64,000 nt of DNA. It comes from Antedon mediterranea. Its lineage: Eukaryota; Echinodermata; Crinoidea; Comatulida; Antedonidae. The position numbers and the translations under genes are program-made. The notes beneath the pieces were generated by a model. It made no database searches and had not been told where the DNA came from. It worked only from the letters and a program-made list of their open reading frames with translations. This document shows positions 13,401 to 26,590 of the stretch, one piece after another (within the stretch, counting starts at the first letter, position 1; each line of letters opens with the position of its first letter). Location: the NCBI RefSeq assembly GCF_964355755.1, contig NC_092675.1, forward strand, positions 30,342,912 to 30,406,911, read 5' to 3'.

Positions 13401-16400
13401 GAAAACAAATTAAAAGCTTAATCTTCTTCAAAGAGGATCATGTTGAATAATCAAAGTAAAAGTGATTAAAAGATGTACTAAAGATAGCTAAAGGTACAGA
13501 ATATGCAATAAACAAATAGTAAATACATTTTAGATGCCAAAATTGTATTTATTATGTTTGGCAAACAGTGATTTTTTTCCGCAAGTTCCACAAATTGGAT
13601 GTAATTTTTTTTCCAAACATGAACCTCTCAATATCTCAAAAACTATCAACAAATTTATAATAATTTATAATCTTCTAACAAACCATTACATGTCATACTG
13701 TGTTCTACGACATCATTCAAATGAGCTAATGGAAATAAAATATTACTAATTAACTCAATAGATATGCTCTATCATAAACAGAACCATTTTTACCAAAATT
13801 AACCAAATTGTGCAACTCCAGTATGGAAAAATAACAAAGTGGTAGCTTCTACTACCACCAACCAACATGACCTAAATGTTATCTTAAAATGGTTGACATT
13901 TTAATATGGAGATCAGACATTTTGTCTGTATTTTTAGCATGATTTTCCCCAATTGTTAGTCCTGTGGGGTGTCTCATAGGAAACAAGACAAAATGAAACC
14001 AAACACGTATCAATGATAATTAATGACATAGTTTACATTTACACTCATTAAGGGACAAAAAAATGATATAAAAACAAAGGATTTACACATATCTGTATCA
14101 ATACTAATTGATAATTCAATAAAATAGCATATATTTCATATCATTGACAAGTTTAATGGTGTTCAAATGCATCTATATTTCAATATTGATGTGGAATAAA
14201 TTCTAAAGAGTTTTTATTAATAAATGTAGACTATATAAGTTATCAACATTTATAAGTAAGAGATAAATTGCAACATTATTTCAATAAATGTTTATCCTTT
14301 GTCTAAATTTCATTATCAAATAAAAAGGCCCACGCAAACGTGTGTGCAACATTCTGCCGTCAATTTGTACTTTCACAACACGACTTGATTCAGACAAGGT
14401 CACATTAAAGCTCAAATTACTTTCCTGACATTCGGGAAAAAAAATTGAAAATTAGCAAACTTTTAACCCTTACTCTTTTAGGAGGGTGTCTGCAAAAAAA
14501 AGGAAATATTTAACCTGAAGTCACTAGGGGGTACAACATTCTGGCATTTACTGTTTATAGGATACAAATCAGGTACAAAAAGTGCAGTTTCACACAATTA
14601 GTCAATAATGATTACACAGTATAAAGAAATGACGTTAATTCGACTTATTAAATGACCAGTTCAATTTTGACATATTGAATTTTATCGGTCAATGATCAAA
14701 AGGCTAAATTATTAGAATTTTTTCAAAGTCATGTGCTATTTTGAAGCTCAAAATAAATAAAAAAAAGTTTATATTAATTTGGAGAAAATAAATGAACTTA
14801 AAAGTAAAGGAACAAAAGTGAATGAATAAGAGTGCAGAAAGAATGGAGAATGAAGAAAAAAGCAGAATGAAGGGAAAATGACATGACAGAAGAAGAAGAA
14901 AACAAAATGATAAAGAATGAATGAAATGATGAATTGATATGTATGTAAATGAATGTCAGACTGGATTCAGTAAATGAATGAATAAAATGACTGGCACATA
15001 GTACATACCAGATCATTGAAGAAGACAGCATCAAGTACCACATCTTTACTTGATGGCAATGGCAACTTGGCATCTCCAGTTGATATACACGTCCATTTGC
15101 CTTGCAGGAAGGCATCTTTGGAGTGGAAGAGTGATGATGGGTGTTTCATTTCCCATAGGTAAATAGTTGAATACCCAACCACAAGTAAGACTTGACAAGC
15201 ATCGTTGGATATGAATAGGATTGGTTTAATGGCACCACCTATAAAGAAAAAATGAAGAAATATTAATGATTAAAATGTTATAATCACTGTGTTTTATATA
15301 CATTCAAAGGTTTGCATGGAGAATAAACACTACTAAAGTAGGTTGCAGTATGTTTCCTTTTGGAATCATTCATGGTGAAAGCCAACTAGTATTTATATGA
15401 CTACTGTGTTGGTGAATCCATAGAAACTATTCATAAACCAATTTATAATACAAATTGTTATTTTCTTACCACCCAGTATTCAAGTCAATTCAATTTTGAC
15501 AAAATCAAATTCACAAAATAGAAAAACAAAAAAAATGTATCAGACATAAAAACTCACAAATCGGTCATGGTCACCTCTCCTCATAGACTTATAATTTAAT
15601 AATTTGACCAAAATCAGCAAACATCAACATACAGTAGTATGTACATTTACATAACAAATAGAAAAACAACAACAAAGGTATCATTTGGTCAAAGGAAGAC
15701 ATAAAAACTCCCAAGTCTGTCACGGTCACCTCTCCTCATAGACTTATAATTTATTAATTTGCAATGTGTGTTATTTTTTGCCTTATACTTGTATATTTAT
15801 ACTAGCAATGATGAATAGTTTTTTCATTAATGAACCTTTACAATATTAACCTTCAAAATGAAAACAACCATTAATATGTTACTGTATTACAATTACTGTT
15901 AAAGTACAGTAACTATCAGCAAGCATGACAAAAGAAAGAATTACAACGCCTGCTTACGAAAACACTACGCACACACCAGTGGGATATTCAAATCGACATT
16001 AATTATCGATGATTATCGGTAAACTAATTTCCTTCCTGTTGGCAGACATTTAAATGAACAAATGTGTCAAAAGAATATATTTCATGTAGTAAAGTACGTA
16101 TATTTGAACTGCGTAACAGTATAGATTTATAGTACCACAATTTTTGTAAAAGAAAATACTTGACACCATGGATATAGTTAATTTCATATTTGTGTATTAT
16201 TTGATATTTATGATTCTTTCAGAATAATAAATGTTAGATGCATAGATGCATAGATCACAGAAAAGACTACCACCTAAAGTATGATTGAGAAATAAAATCA
16301 AATTGCTAAGACTCTGGGAGGTCAAATTTGAAAACAGACCTCCAATAGAACTATAGTACCATATTTTATTGTAGGAATTGGAGGAGTATACCACAGGTCT

Positions 16401-19400
16401 AAGATTTACTAAATTCCAAAAATTGAAATAGACTAGTAGTACAGTAATAGAGGACTTAGGGGTGTCTGCTCAATTTAAATGAGTAGGTGTAAAATAGAAG
16501 AATCATGCAATCACAAACTGAAAGCATTCTACCGAGCATCTAACAAAGGCACTGAGGAGGGCCAAATAATCGCTACCTGATTAATACACTTCCTTAATAA
16601 CTGTTGCTTATAGTTTCAGAATGGTCTGTTATTTGTCAAAGCAAATCAAGCATAGTGCTATGCTAGCAAGATGTATGCTGAAAGGTATGACAAATATTAA
16701 ATAATGAGCTATCCAACTAATGATGACTGAAATTGAGGTATACTGAAGAAAAAAACAATAATTGAGTTAAGGAAATAAGTAACCGGTTTAATAGGCAGTT
16801 GTTGGCATTGTACTGATTCGCAATTGCCATTGGCAGCATGTACAGACTTTAAATTAGAAAGAATGGGGGTAGGGAATTGCAAATAAAAAAAAAAGCACAT
16901 TTGTTATATAAAGGCCAATAATCTGGAAACGGTGAAGGTAACATAGTATGGAAGAAACATAAATAAAGTAACTTTGTATAATAGTAGTGAATAGAAGAAT
17001 AATGAAGATTATTTCAAATGAATTGAAACATGACAGAAAAGGATGATCTCTTTAGAGGAAAATGCCTGGCGACAAAATGGCAATATGTTTGAAACATTGA
17101 TTGATGGACTGAAAGGAGGCGGCCAGAAACAGGAGTTTTAATCAGAAAGATGAATTAAAAGTACTTTAAAAGAGCACAAGAAACAATTCAATGCTCAATT
17201 GTCAGTTATCTTAAAATAAACAGTATAGCAGTGACCAAAGAGAGATATTTTTTATTTCATTTAGTTTGTATTGTTTCTGGAGTTGGAGAGACACGCCCTT
17301 TGGCGATAGTTGTCTTTGACAGCTCTTCTTCTTCTTCTTCTTCTTCTCTCCTCCTCAGTGCTCTCTTTTTATGTTTCACTGAAAGGAATAAATAAATAAG
17401 ATACTTTACAGGCAGCACCACTTCACCTCAGGAAATTCAGAAAGAGGAAAAGATAATTTATGATTTCTACATAATAGAGCCAAGTCTTTTCAATACAGTA
17501 AATGTTTGGTTTAAGAAACCTTTTCATTATATATTTCACTCAAAGTAAATAAAAATAGTGATAGTAGATACTAGAAGAATGATTGCAGTGCTTTTAAAGA
17601 AGATGCTCTTGGAAAGTGGGCTAAAATAATCAAATTACAGTTAGTAGGGCAAACTGGAAAGTAATGGATTAAAATAGAAAACACATTTAGATTCACAGTT
17701 TGATACAAAGTACCAATTAATATCAAATTAAATTTATGAGACATAATGAGCATGACACACGGCGCTAGTTTCTTTTTCAAGTAATTATTGATGGACAAAT
17801 TGCAGTCTGCTTGGACGAGAGTCACATGATCAACTACTGACTGACATCAATTTTCTGCTCTTCATCTGTCTTTAATTATTTTCTTACTATTATTTTTTGG
17901 TGGCTCTGCATTTTTTTTCAAAGTTAATATATTGCTATATTAATAATTAATAACACAGAAATAAATATCCACAAAACACAGCATTCACTTAGAATTAGAT
18001 TCAATTACTAATAAAATTCACATAAAACAAGATGCATTATTCTTTTCTTTACAAACTTCTAAGAATTCCAAAATTGTTTTCATTATTAAAATAATGTAAA
18101 CTAAAATATTAGCTTGATGAGTGGCTATACACCTAGACACCTTTACATCAACTAATCTTCATATGTAACCTGAAATATTCCCACGTGACCTCTAATCTTC
18201 CCAAATTATGGTGAACATGTAAAATTGAAGTGGTCCGTAAATAACATGTGCTTCCGCAACTTTATAAAATGCCGACCACATTGGACATACATTTCCTTTG
18301 ACGTCTTCTCTGATGTAAGTAATGCAATTACTGCAGAATATCTTGGGGAAAAAAACCTCTTACAATAGACTTGAATCTCCACATTAGTAACTTGCATTGT
18401 TTAAGAATTAGCGTTATGTGTAAAGTTCATTGAATCAATCAATCAATCAATCAATCGTTTTAATCAGTCAATATATTAATAAGTATTTGTCAATGAACTG
18501 TAGTTTATAAAGATTGATATTGTCGCTTTTACTATACGTCTTTCATGGTAGTCTTATCGTTAGTGCCAAACACACTAAAGAAATCGTCTTTAAGTTATAA
18601 TGGTACAATTATAAACTTCATATTCAGTGGAAGAAAAACTGAACTAACACAGAAAATAAATTTAACAACTATATGAAAATTCAAAGCATGCAGAAGTTCT
18701 TAACCGAAAGGCACTGTACAAGGGAAAAATAAACCGTTTAAAAATAAAGTAATATTTGAAGTGGTATTTTATAACATTCCAAAAAACTTAGCAACAATTA
18801 TCAGAACGGAATCCTGAACAAAAAGCACAAGAAAGCAGCCATTGAATTACAGATCCATACCAACTATTAAGGTACAGATATTCTCTATACATTTTCTAAA
18901 TCCGAAAATGATACAGACCTCCGGTTTCTTTTTCTGTTTCGAGGATGTAAAATTTCCCTTTTGAAGGTAGAGGAGTGAGTTTGCAAAATTTAGGACACAT
19001 GAATATCATTACTATCTGACATTTAAATGTGCTTGTGTGTGTAATATATGGCAAGGTAATCAATTGTATTAATTTCTTATCTATGGAATCTACAGGCAAC
19101 ATTTCCTTTATTATTTTTGTGATTTAGTAAAGCGGACACAAGTGAATATTTTATTTAATTTATTGTCTCTATCACTACTGAGTTCTCCCTGATGAGCTTG
19201 CAAAATTAATTTTAGATTACATTTTTATTTTTACATTTTCATTTCATTTTATTATTTATTCGGTCTATTTCAGTATATACATAACAAAAAAAAATGAAAT
19301 TGGGGCGACGAGGGTCAACCTAAGGGAACTTAATCACTGTAGCTGAGCCGGTTGATTTTGGATACATTATACTATAGCAATTTTACTAACAAGCAACTTC

Positions 19401-22400
19401 AAAAGAAGATTGTTTTGACTCTCTAGTGACTCAGTCAAGTGTTCAATCTGTTGCCTTTATTTCTACTGTACAGCTTGAGGCATTTGCTATTCCATACTGT
19501 GTCTACATTCTACATTTGTGTTTAGCTCTCCATGTTTTTTTTAATAAACTATCTCAATTATAATAAGATAAAAATGGAAAAATGCTCCATTATACACGAC
19601 ATAAATCCTCAGGGCACGATAGATGAGTCAATTTGAACTTAGCAGTAGCATTTGTTTTTATTGGGAGCGATACCTCACTTGCCTCTTACTTCATAGGCTT
19701 GAGTTGAGTCATACAACCCTGGTTTGAATATAAAATCCCTTGTGAAACTAAATCGCTGAGACTTAATGTGTGAGTGGATGTCTAACAGGCAGAGACTTTC
19801 AGCACGTAACAAAGCATACCCATTTCTTTACTTTATATTACTACAATAAGAAATATTACAATATTTGATGATGATCATGATACATGAGTAATACCTAAAA
19901 AGTGTACTGTTATTAGCTGTGTTTACACTTTTTTTTATCCAACTTGATAGTGTAGACAGAGCTTAATAAGAGCATTAATTAGAATTGAATTGGTAAAAGC
20001 AAGGAGATTGTAGTGAATTATTCATGGTGGTATTATACATCTTGAACATTTAGGTTTTATCACATGGTCATTTATATATTTAAATAAATTATTTGTGAAT
20101 AAGTAATGTTGCAATAAGCACTCCTTCAGGCATCACAACTTCCAATTACCTTGAGGTTTAAAAAATGTCAGGAAACTGGTGAAAAAAACAGTGGTAAAGA
20201 ATGAAAGTATTTAATAAAAATAGGTACAAGAATGAAGTTGATAATTTATCGTTTAAAAAAATGACCGAAAGTAAGTGTCTAGACTTAGGCAGGTCAGAAA
20301 GATTATGCAACATAATGGTCAAATCATTTCAAATCAGAAAGAATTGATCCCAATTTATAATATACCGGATAAGAATTGAATTATAAAACGGTAAAATGAT
20401 AAGAAAACTACAAGGATTGGATTTCAGGCTGGGAAGTATGACCTAATACTATGCTTATCTTAACACCTTTAAAACAGAATGGCATTTCAGAAACTTGGCA
20501 AGTAATTGAATGAAAACTATACATAGACAATAACTTCTGGATTTGTATACATATACTGCACTGTCTTTTGTAAACTGTGGTACCTATCTTGGCAGGAAAA
20601 CAACATGCATGAAACGGCTTAACAGATTTCCAAAATGATTGACACTATCCAAACTGTACCAGCATAAAATGATTGGTCATGACTGTTGGTTTTAGCACCT
20701 TTGAAATAATCGTTTCTTAAGCTCTGTCTACACTTATCAAACTTTACATGATGTGCCCATATATGGACATGATGATGTCATATCAATACAATATTTGAGC
20801 ATATCACTACCATATTTGGGCACTTTTTGTTAAAACTAGTTTGATACTGTATACAGAGCATTATGATTGTCAGGTTTCAGTACTTTTGAAATAAGCATTT
20901 GTTATGCCAGGTTTTGCCACTTTTGAAATCACCGTGTCGACTGCATGTCAGCGTTTATTAATTCAAAATCAGATTGACAAAGACAATTGATAAGGTAACA
21001 CTATTTTCAAGGCCTTAAATTATATAATTTTAAAAAGCTGTCAAATTATAATTACCTGTTAATATCTTCTGTCATATATTTCAGATTGATCTTATAGGGC
21101 CAAGGGTATTTATTTGATAAATATACTTTAAGTTTCGCATTTTGTTTAGTTTTCATAATATAACTTCAATTTCAATTTGTTAATAGATTCAAAAATTGAA
21201 ATACAAGTACAAGTTGTGTACTGTGTGATACATGTAAGATTATAATTGAAATACGAAAAACATTTCAATAGTAAACTTTAAAATAAGAATAAATCATTGA
21301 AATAGAATAGAAACTGGCCCTTAATTTTGGAATTGAAAGAACAAAAGATTATTAGAACATGCTTGAAGCAGAAATTGTCTTTAAATCTAAACTTCTTAGA
21401 CATCTGTGTAATAATTTGTAAGGTTTTGATATATTTAATTTGCCTATTAGTAATAAATTTTGTACAAATACTACAATTCAACGTTTTAAGATTGAATGAA
21501 TAGAATTACCGAATATAAATAAAATGTTGCAAAACAAATGTTGAAAATAATTAAGTCAAGTTTTAACTATTTAACTATAATATCATAATCATTTTAGCTT
21601 ACATATATTTTTAAAATAAGCACATGTCCACAATTAATGTAATTAATTAATTTAATTAAAACAGTGTAAAGCTAATTGTCGATATTATACAATTTGGCAG
21701 GATCCCAAGAAAAAGGCTGGCAAGAATTATGTCAAATATTGTATTGAGATTAAACTGTAAGGCACAGGTACTATTGTACTGTGTTTTCTCAATCAAGTTA
21801 TCAATAGCGGAGGATCATACATTTTGGGATGGAGGGCGTTAAACAGGTTGTATAGATAATATAGATTAATATTCTACATATTATGCTGAGCCTTATCAAT
21901 TATTCTGACATACATTGATTCTTAAGACTTTACCTTTGTCTGCCACAGAAACCAAAGCACTGGAGAACACATCAGGAACACCAGATATGTACCGTAACAA
22001 CTCTGTGTCTTTATGCCAAAGAAAGAGGCTACCTTTTTTCTGCAGACCCACCAGAAATGCTCCTGTAAAGCAATAATATATTCAACAATTTTAGCCAAAA
22101 AAATATCTAGGCCCATAGAACTATTCTTTAATATGTAGTTAAAAAATGTTTCTTTTCTGTGTAAATTTTATTTGAGTCAAGTAAGGGCGGATTTACGACC
22201 TCTTGGAGTGTTGTTTTATCACTGTAGTGCGAGGTTGACATGTTTTCCATATTTATTTTAAACCTTCTAATTAAATGATAATTAAATAGCTAATTTTACA
22301 GTAACCATAAAAACAAAACATGAAACCGAAAGTTCCATAAAGGTATTGCAACAGAAGTTATAGAAATTCTATTAATCTTATTAATAAATGCATTTCCCAA

Positions 22401-25400
22401 AACAACAAATATTACACGGGTATTCCCAATAGATGATTAAGTGTTGTGAGATAACAACACATAAATCTGCAATAGGATTGACCGCAGTAGGATTGACTGC
22501 AGTAGGGTTGACCGCAGTAGGATTGACTGCAGTAGGATTGACAGCAGCAGGATTGACCACAGCAGGGTTGACCGCAGTAGGATTGACAGCAGTAGGATTG
22601 ACTGCAGTAGGATTGACCGCAGTAGAATCGACCGCAGAATTCTCACTTGAGTTATGTGATGTCAAGTACTGTAGCGTTCACAATAAATGAATAAAAATGA
22701 CAGAATTCTGTAGCGATTAATGTTATTTTATGTAGAGTACAACGAATGAATAAAAAAGACAGAATTCTGTAGCGATTAATGTTATTTTATGTAGAGTACA
22801 ACGAATGAATAAAAAGGACAGAATTCTGTAGCGATTAATGTTATTTTATGTAGAGTACAACAAATGAATAAAAAAGACAGAATTCTGTAGCGATTAATGT
22901 TATTTTATGTAGAGTACAACAAATGAATAAAAAAGACAGAATTCTGTAGCAATTAATGTTATTTTATGTAGAGTACAACGAATGAATAAAAAAGACAGAA
23001 TTCTGTAGCGATTAATGTTATTTTATGTAGAGTACAACGAATGAATAAAAAGGACAGAATTCTGTAGCGATTAATGTTATTTTATGTAGAGTACAACGAA
23101 TGAATAAAAAAGACAGAATTCTGTAGCGATTAATGTTATTTTATGTAGAGTACAACGAATGAATAAAAAGGACAGAATTCTGTAAGCGATTAATGTTATT
23201 TTATGTAGAGTACAACGAATGAATAAAAAATACAAAATTCTATAGCGATTAATTGATAGATTCAGATCAATAGTTTCTTGCCAAGTTTCACTCTGCAACT
23301 GGTCATATAACAAGCTTCCGGCAGAAAGGCGACAATTCTAACTAAAGAGCTCATCACAAGAAGAAAGTTAATTGAAGGGGTCAGTGGCAAAGGGAAGGGT
23401 AAAGATAAATAGGATTATATCATCTTTTTGATCATTACTGTCTGTCACAAATATTTCCCTTCAAAGTAGTGATAATAGAAAATGTTAGTGTGTAGTTCAC
23501 ATTTCAACTGAACATTTTTAATAAAAGGATTCAATATTACCATTTCTGGATGTTGCGATGGCAGTTGTATTATCTAGCTGTGGTTGTAGCTTTGGTATCT
23601 TCTTCCTTGTCTCACCGTTCTTGAGGAATAACGTACTGGCTCGCTGCCCATCAAGTACAAACACATCTTCACACTAGAAAGAAAACACAACTTTTAATAA
23701 ACTTACTAGTATTTCAAAAGATATTGTATGTGCATTTTTAAGTCTGATTTTATTATTGTAGTTTATCACATTATTATTATGTGAAGGCATCAAACTTTGC
23801 TGATTTGTAAACTTTTTCAATTGCATCAGCGACCTCTTCACATTGTTGCGAAAATGTAGCACTGAAACTAAGCGGTAGGTAATGATCATGAAAAACAATG
23901 ATCAAACACTGAATTTGAAGAATGTATTTTTAGAATCATCATTCTAATCAAGTTAAGGATGGGAACCAAATTTCCAATCTTTCACTTTTTTCTATTGATA
24001 TCTTCAAACAGTTGCTGAAAACCCATCTCTTTCGCATAGCATATGAAATGACGTAATTTCCACCTAGTTTGAGCCTTGTGGACGTAGCACTTTAGAGAAA
24101 ATTTATTTTGGTAAGCGCTATACAAAAGACAATTATTAATTATTATTGTTATTATATGAAAATACAGATTTTAATAAAATAACATTTATATAATTACTTA
24201 AGTAATTTCAGATTAACTAAGCTTAGCACAAATTAAAGAACATAAAATTTACTAATTATGAGAGCAGTGGTCACAAATGAAAGTTGAACTTCAAGACCAA
24301 ACAATGGCAATAGAGCACAAACACACAGGATATTAAAAGCGAAATATGTAATTTATTATAATAGAAGAACAGAATTAGACATTGAACAACTGAGAACAAG
24401 AATTCAATTCTTATCTACGCACTTCACAAATATTTTAAACTTTTTTATGATTTACAATATGAAAAATGTTAATCAGCATTACGAAGCATTATATTGATTA
24501 TTAAGTCATAATTATGTCTAATATTAAGTATTAACTTGGGACATAATGTTCCTCCTTCTCAATCACAAAACAAACTTACGATCAACTCATGCAATGACTA
24601 AATTACCTTCTGTGTAAATTCATATCCCAGAGGTTTAAGGTTATTGTATTTCCTGCAAGTACCATAGGGGTAGAAATGTACCCGTCGTCTACAAAGGGTT
24701 AAGAACCCTTGTGCTAAATAAGTTTGCTTAATATTTGTATTATATGCTTAAATTTAAAGACACAACACACAGACACGCACAACACATAAGTATGTATGGA
24801 AGTCAATAATAACATACTGTACTTGATAAATATTGAATCCTGACAAACCATCATACTTTAGTACCCCCGGTGTGTATTTCGACACTTAGCATATGTCCAC
24901 ATACATTCATTTAGGGGCCTTTTATTCTATACTCCCTTTCACATTGACTCGCAACATTTCAGAGGGTGCACACACCTGGATGTCAACACCAGTGTTTGTT
25001 TGGTGTGAATTGAACAACTTTGGAGTTGAATGAACCCAACTCTTCAAACTCCGGAAACGGACACACACCAGAGAGTATACACCATTGACACTTCATTAGG
25101 TCAATTTTTACTCTAAACATGTTCATTAGGAGCTCACCCTCGGCAAAAAATTTATTTTTTAAATGGATAAAAGATATCTATATAGAAATAACATGGCCAA
25201 ATTACAAGAACTGAGAATAAGACAAAGTTGGAGAAAGAGGCTAGCACCACTGACAGGCAAAAGCCTACATAGGAGGAGGAGCTGAAATGAAATGAATGAA
25301 TTTATCATCCATAGTGACACTTTGGAAGTACGGTAACTTTTTTTTTATTGATGTTAATGAATTGAACAGAATTGATGTGAATGATGGCATCTTTCCAGCT

Positions 25401-26590
25401 TTTCTAATATTTAATGTGAAAGGTATTATTATTAATGTGTCTCTCAATCTCTCTCTGTTGGATATCTACTTTATTTTAACGAACTCTTATACAAATTGAA
25501 AATTAAGATGAACTACAACAAAGATCTTTAAAGAAAATTTGAAACACAAAATCTGAGGATTTTGTTTATGATTTTACCCTGTCAGATAATCCTGCGGGAC
25601 GAAGCGTACCTACTTGAGAAATAGGACATTGCAGTCAACCTGAGGGGTAACACACTTACACACCACTATCTTACAATCTAAGTTTCAATTTGTTCAAGAA
25701 TTTTACCCTTAAACAAATAACTGAACCCTTATGTGAACCAAACAAAAACATTAAAATGAAACATAATTAACAAAAAACAGATTGATTTCACTAATAAGAG
25801 CTGTGTGTCTATCATCAGTCAATCTTGTATTAACATTGTAAACATAATTGATAGGAATGGTGTAAGCTTTGTAGATTTTGTAACGATTAGGTGAAATTTA
25901 AGCTACAACTCACTGCCAAGTAATCTAGAGTTCATCGTAAATTGTTATGATGCATCACAATCATAATTTCAATTTAATTATGAATTTAAGGTTGCTACTA
26001 CTAGGTTTTGCAATGGTACCACCATTTACCCATGATGCAATGATTAATTTATGAAAAGTATGAAACTTCAGTAATATTTTAATGCAAAATAATTTTATTC
26101 TTGTTTAAATTTGAATTATAAAAACATACAATAGTAATAGTACACATACAGTACTGTATTAAGTAACAGTACAAAATTTAAATATTGCGTACATTACTAT
26201 ATAAGTCTGTTTCCACGGCAACTTGTCAATATATGTTTGTAGTTTACCTTCTCACCTAGCCATATAATTTAAAGGCAATCTAACAACAGGACACTGAGCT
26301 CACCTTGCCAAGATAGGAACTCATAACAGTCCTTTGATCTTATGTCTGGCTGCGACAAATACCAACAGTACTGTATTATGTACGTATTCCTTGCGACGTT
26401 AAGGAGTGTGGAACTGATTGTGTCGCAGCCACAGATACACCTTTTGATCTCCGGAGCTCAGCATTCCTGTTATTAGATTGCTTAATCTGAGGCCATGGTA
26501 CCTTACCTTATCACCTAGCCACTTAATCTCAGGCCATGGTTTCTTCCTCTTAATATCAATGCAGTGTTCTACTTTAAGCTCAAGCTTCAT
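7401..26590 (-). CDS. CPLANE1: CPLANE1 (JBTS17/C5orf42) ciliogenesis protein, N-terminal part, six exons, continues off left edge
   Basis: Ciliogenesis and planar polarity effector 1, a large scaffold of the CPLANE complex needed for intraflagellar-transport assembly at the basal body; human mutations cause Joubert and oral-facial-digital syndromes. Coding exons on the minus strand: 26507-26590 (ATG at 26590), 23541-23673, 21934-22062, 15009-15238, 9244-9353 and 7401-7661. All have GT/AG borders and join in phase to give about 315 residues. Recognised by similarity to the human N-terminus: KKPWPEIKWLGDK in exon 1, KKIPKLQPQL in exon 2, SLFLWHKD in exon 3, a WD-like YLWEMK in exon 4, KCCLCSFVF in exon 5 and RGAFVARHTNDGSTLAVAIN in exon 6. 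This is the beta-propeller-like N-terminal region. The acceptor at 26649-26650 leaves 58 nt of 5'UTR with short upstream ATGs, so a noncoding first exon is expected further right. The next exon (family motif near YWVGDISW) was not found in 1-7400. Confidence 0.88.
8712..8815. mobile_element. MITE family A copy 2, lacking outer termini
   Basis: Has the AAACTAGTTTGACAAAAAAA block and the GTGGTAGTGATATGACATCATC core, then a degenerate right half. The CTCTGTCTACAC terminus is missing on both sides. In a CPLANE1 intron. Confidence 0.6.
10851..11000. mobile_element. MITE family A copy 3
   Basis: Complete ends TAAGCTCTGTCTA...TAGACAGAGCTGA, with the shared CATCACATTTTGTTGTCACAT inner arm. In the CPLANE1 intron between exons 4 and 5. 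Confidence 0.8.
12117..12242. mobile_element. MITE family A copy 4, short form
   Basis: Compact near-perfect hairpin: CTATCAAACTTTATGTGACA is mirrored by TGTCACATAAAGTTTGATAG. The core is shortened. It shows the minimal form of the family. Confidence 0.82.
13256..13325 (+). repeat. Short tandem repeat of AAGCACACTTAAAGTACAT
   Basis: Three to four units of ~19-23 bp, in the CPLANE1 intron between exons 4 and 5. Confidence 0.8.
15512..15767 (+). repeat. Direct duplication in CPLANE1 intron
   Basis: GACATAAAAACTC, GGTCACCTCTCCTCATAGAC and TTATAATTTA occur in the same order at 15545-15600 and 15699-15755, with flanking similarity (AAATAGAAAAACAA). Period ~155 bp. Confidence 0.75.
17257..17378 (-). 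CDS. Candidate alternative terminal exon of CPLANE1
   Basis: Inside the 6.7-kb intron between CPLANE1 exons 3 and 4. A pyrimidine-rich acceptor (CCTTTCAG) precedes an open segment that is phase-compatible with exon 3. It would add a basic stretch (KHKKRALRRR), a run of eight Glu encoded by GAA/GAG repeats and a Ser/Thr/Pro-rich tail, then stop at 17257-17259. An AATAAA lies just after the stop (17251-17256). Exons 3 and 4 already join perfectly without it, and no good donor follows, so it would act only as an alternative last exon giving a truncated isoform of about 155 residues. It may instead be a chance open segment around a (TTC)n microsatellite. Confidence 0.3.
19245..19365 (-). mobile_element. 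Repeat with conserved CAACCGGCTCAGCTACAGTG block, copy 1
   Basis: Shares TTATTCGGTCTATTTCA, TATATACATA, ATGAAATTGGGG and CACTGTAGCTGAGCCGGTTG with 38724-38822. Probably the 3' end of a dispersed SINE or LINE on the minus strand with an AT-rich tail. Confidence 0.55.
19918..19966. mobile_element. MITE family A terminal fragment
   Basis: Only one end remains: AACTTGATAGTGTAGACAGAGCTTAA. In CPLANE1 intron 3. Confidence 0.6.
20717..20861. mobile_element. MITE family A copy 6
   Basis: TTAAGCTCTGTCTACACTTATC at the left and ACTAGTTTGATACTG...ACAGAGCAT at the right, with the core ATATGGACATGATGATGTCA. In CPLANE1 intron 3. Confidence 0.78.
22478..22634 (+). repeat. 15-bp minisatellite (AGGATTGACCGCAGT)n
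   Basis: About ten units in CPLANE1 intron 2. Because 15 is a multiple of three, several frames on both strands stay open (pentapeptide repeats); these are not genes. Confidence 0.9.
22699..23259 (+). repeat. 59-bp tandem array, about ten copies
   Basis: Units begin GACAGAATTCTGTAGCGATT every 59 bp from 22699 to 23230. They are nearly identical except the last; a degenerate extra copy precedes at ~22635. Each unit carries the palindrome ACAGAATTCTGT. It directly abuts the 15-bp array in CPLANE1 intron 2. Confidence 0.93.
23940..24165 (+). mobile_element. 5'-truncated LINE 3' end
   Basis: The plus strand reads FKQLLKTHLFRIAYEMT before a stop, a typical C-terminal end of a LINE reverse-transcriptase ORF. 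The 3' tail with AAGCGCTATACAAAAGACAA and ATTATTATTGTTATT is also typical. It lies in CPLANE1 intron 1. Confidence 0.6.

Noticed and set aside
14798-15182. Two overlapping minus-strand frames of 105 and 71 codons
   Set aside because: Only the frame within 15009-15238 between clean splice sites matches CPLANE1; the remainder is intron read-through or a shadow frame.
22381-22690. Pentapeptide-repeat frames (AVNPT-like) on both strands
   Set aside because: A 15-bp minisatellite keeps frames open; no start context, splice sites or homology.
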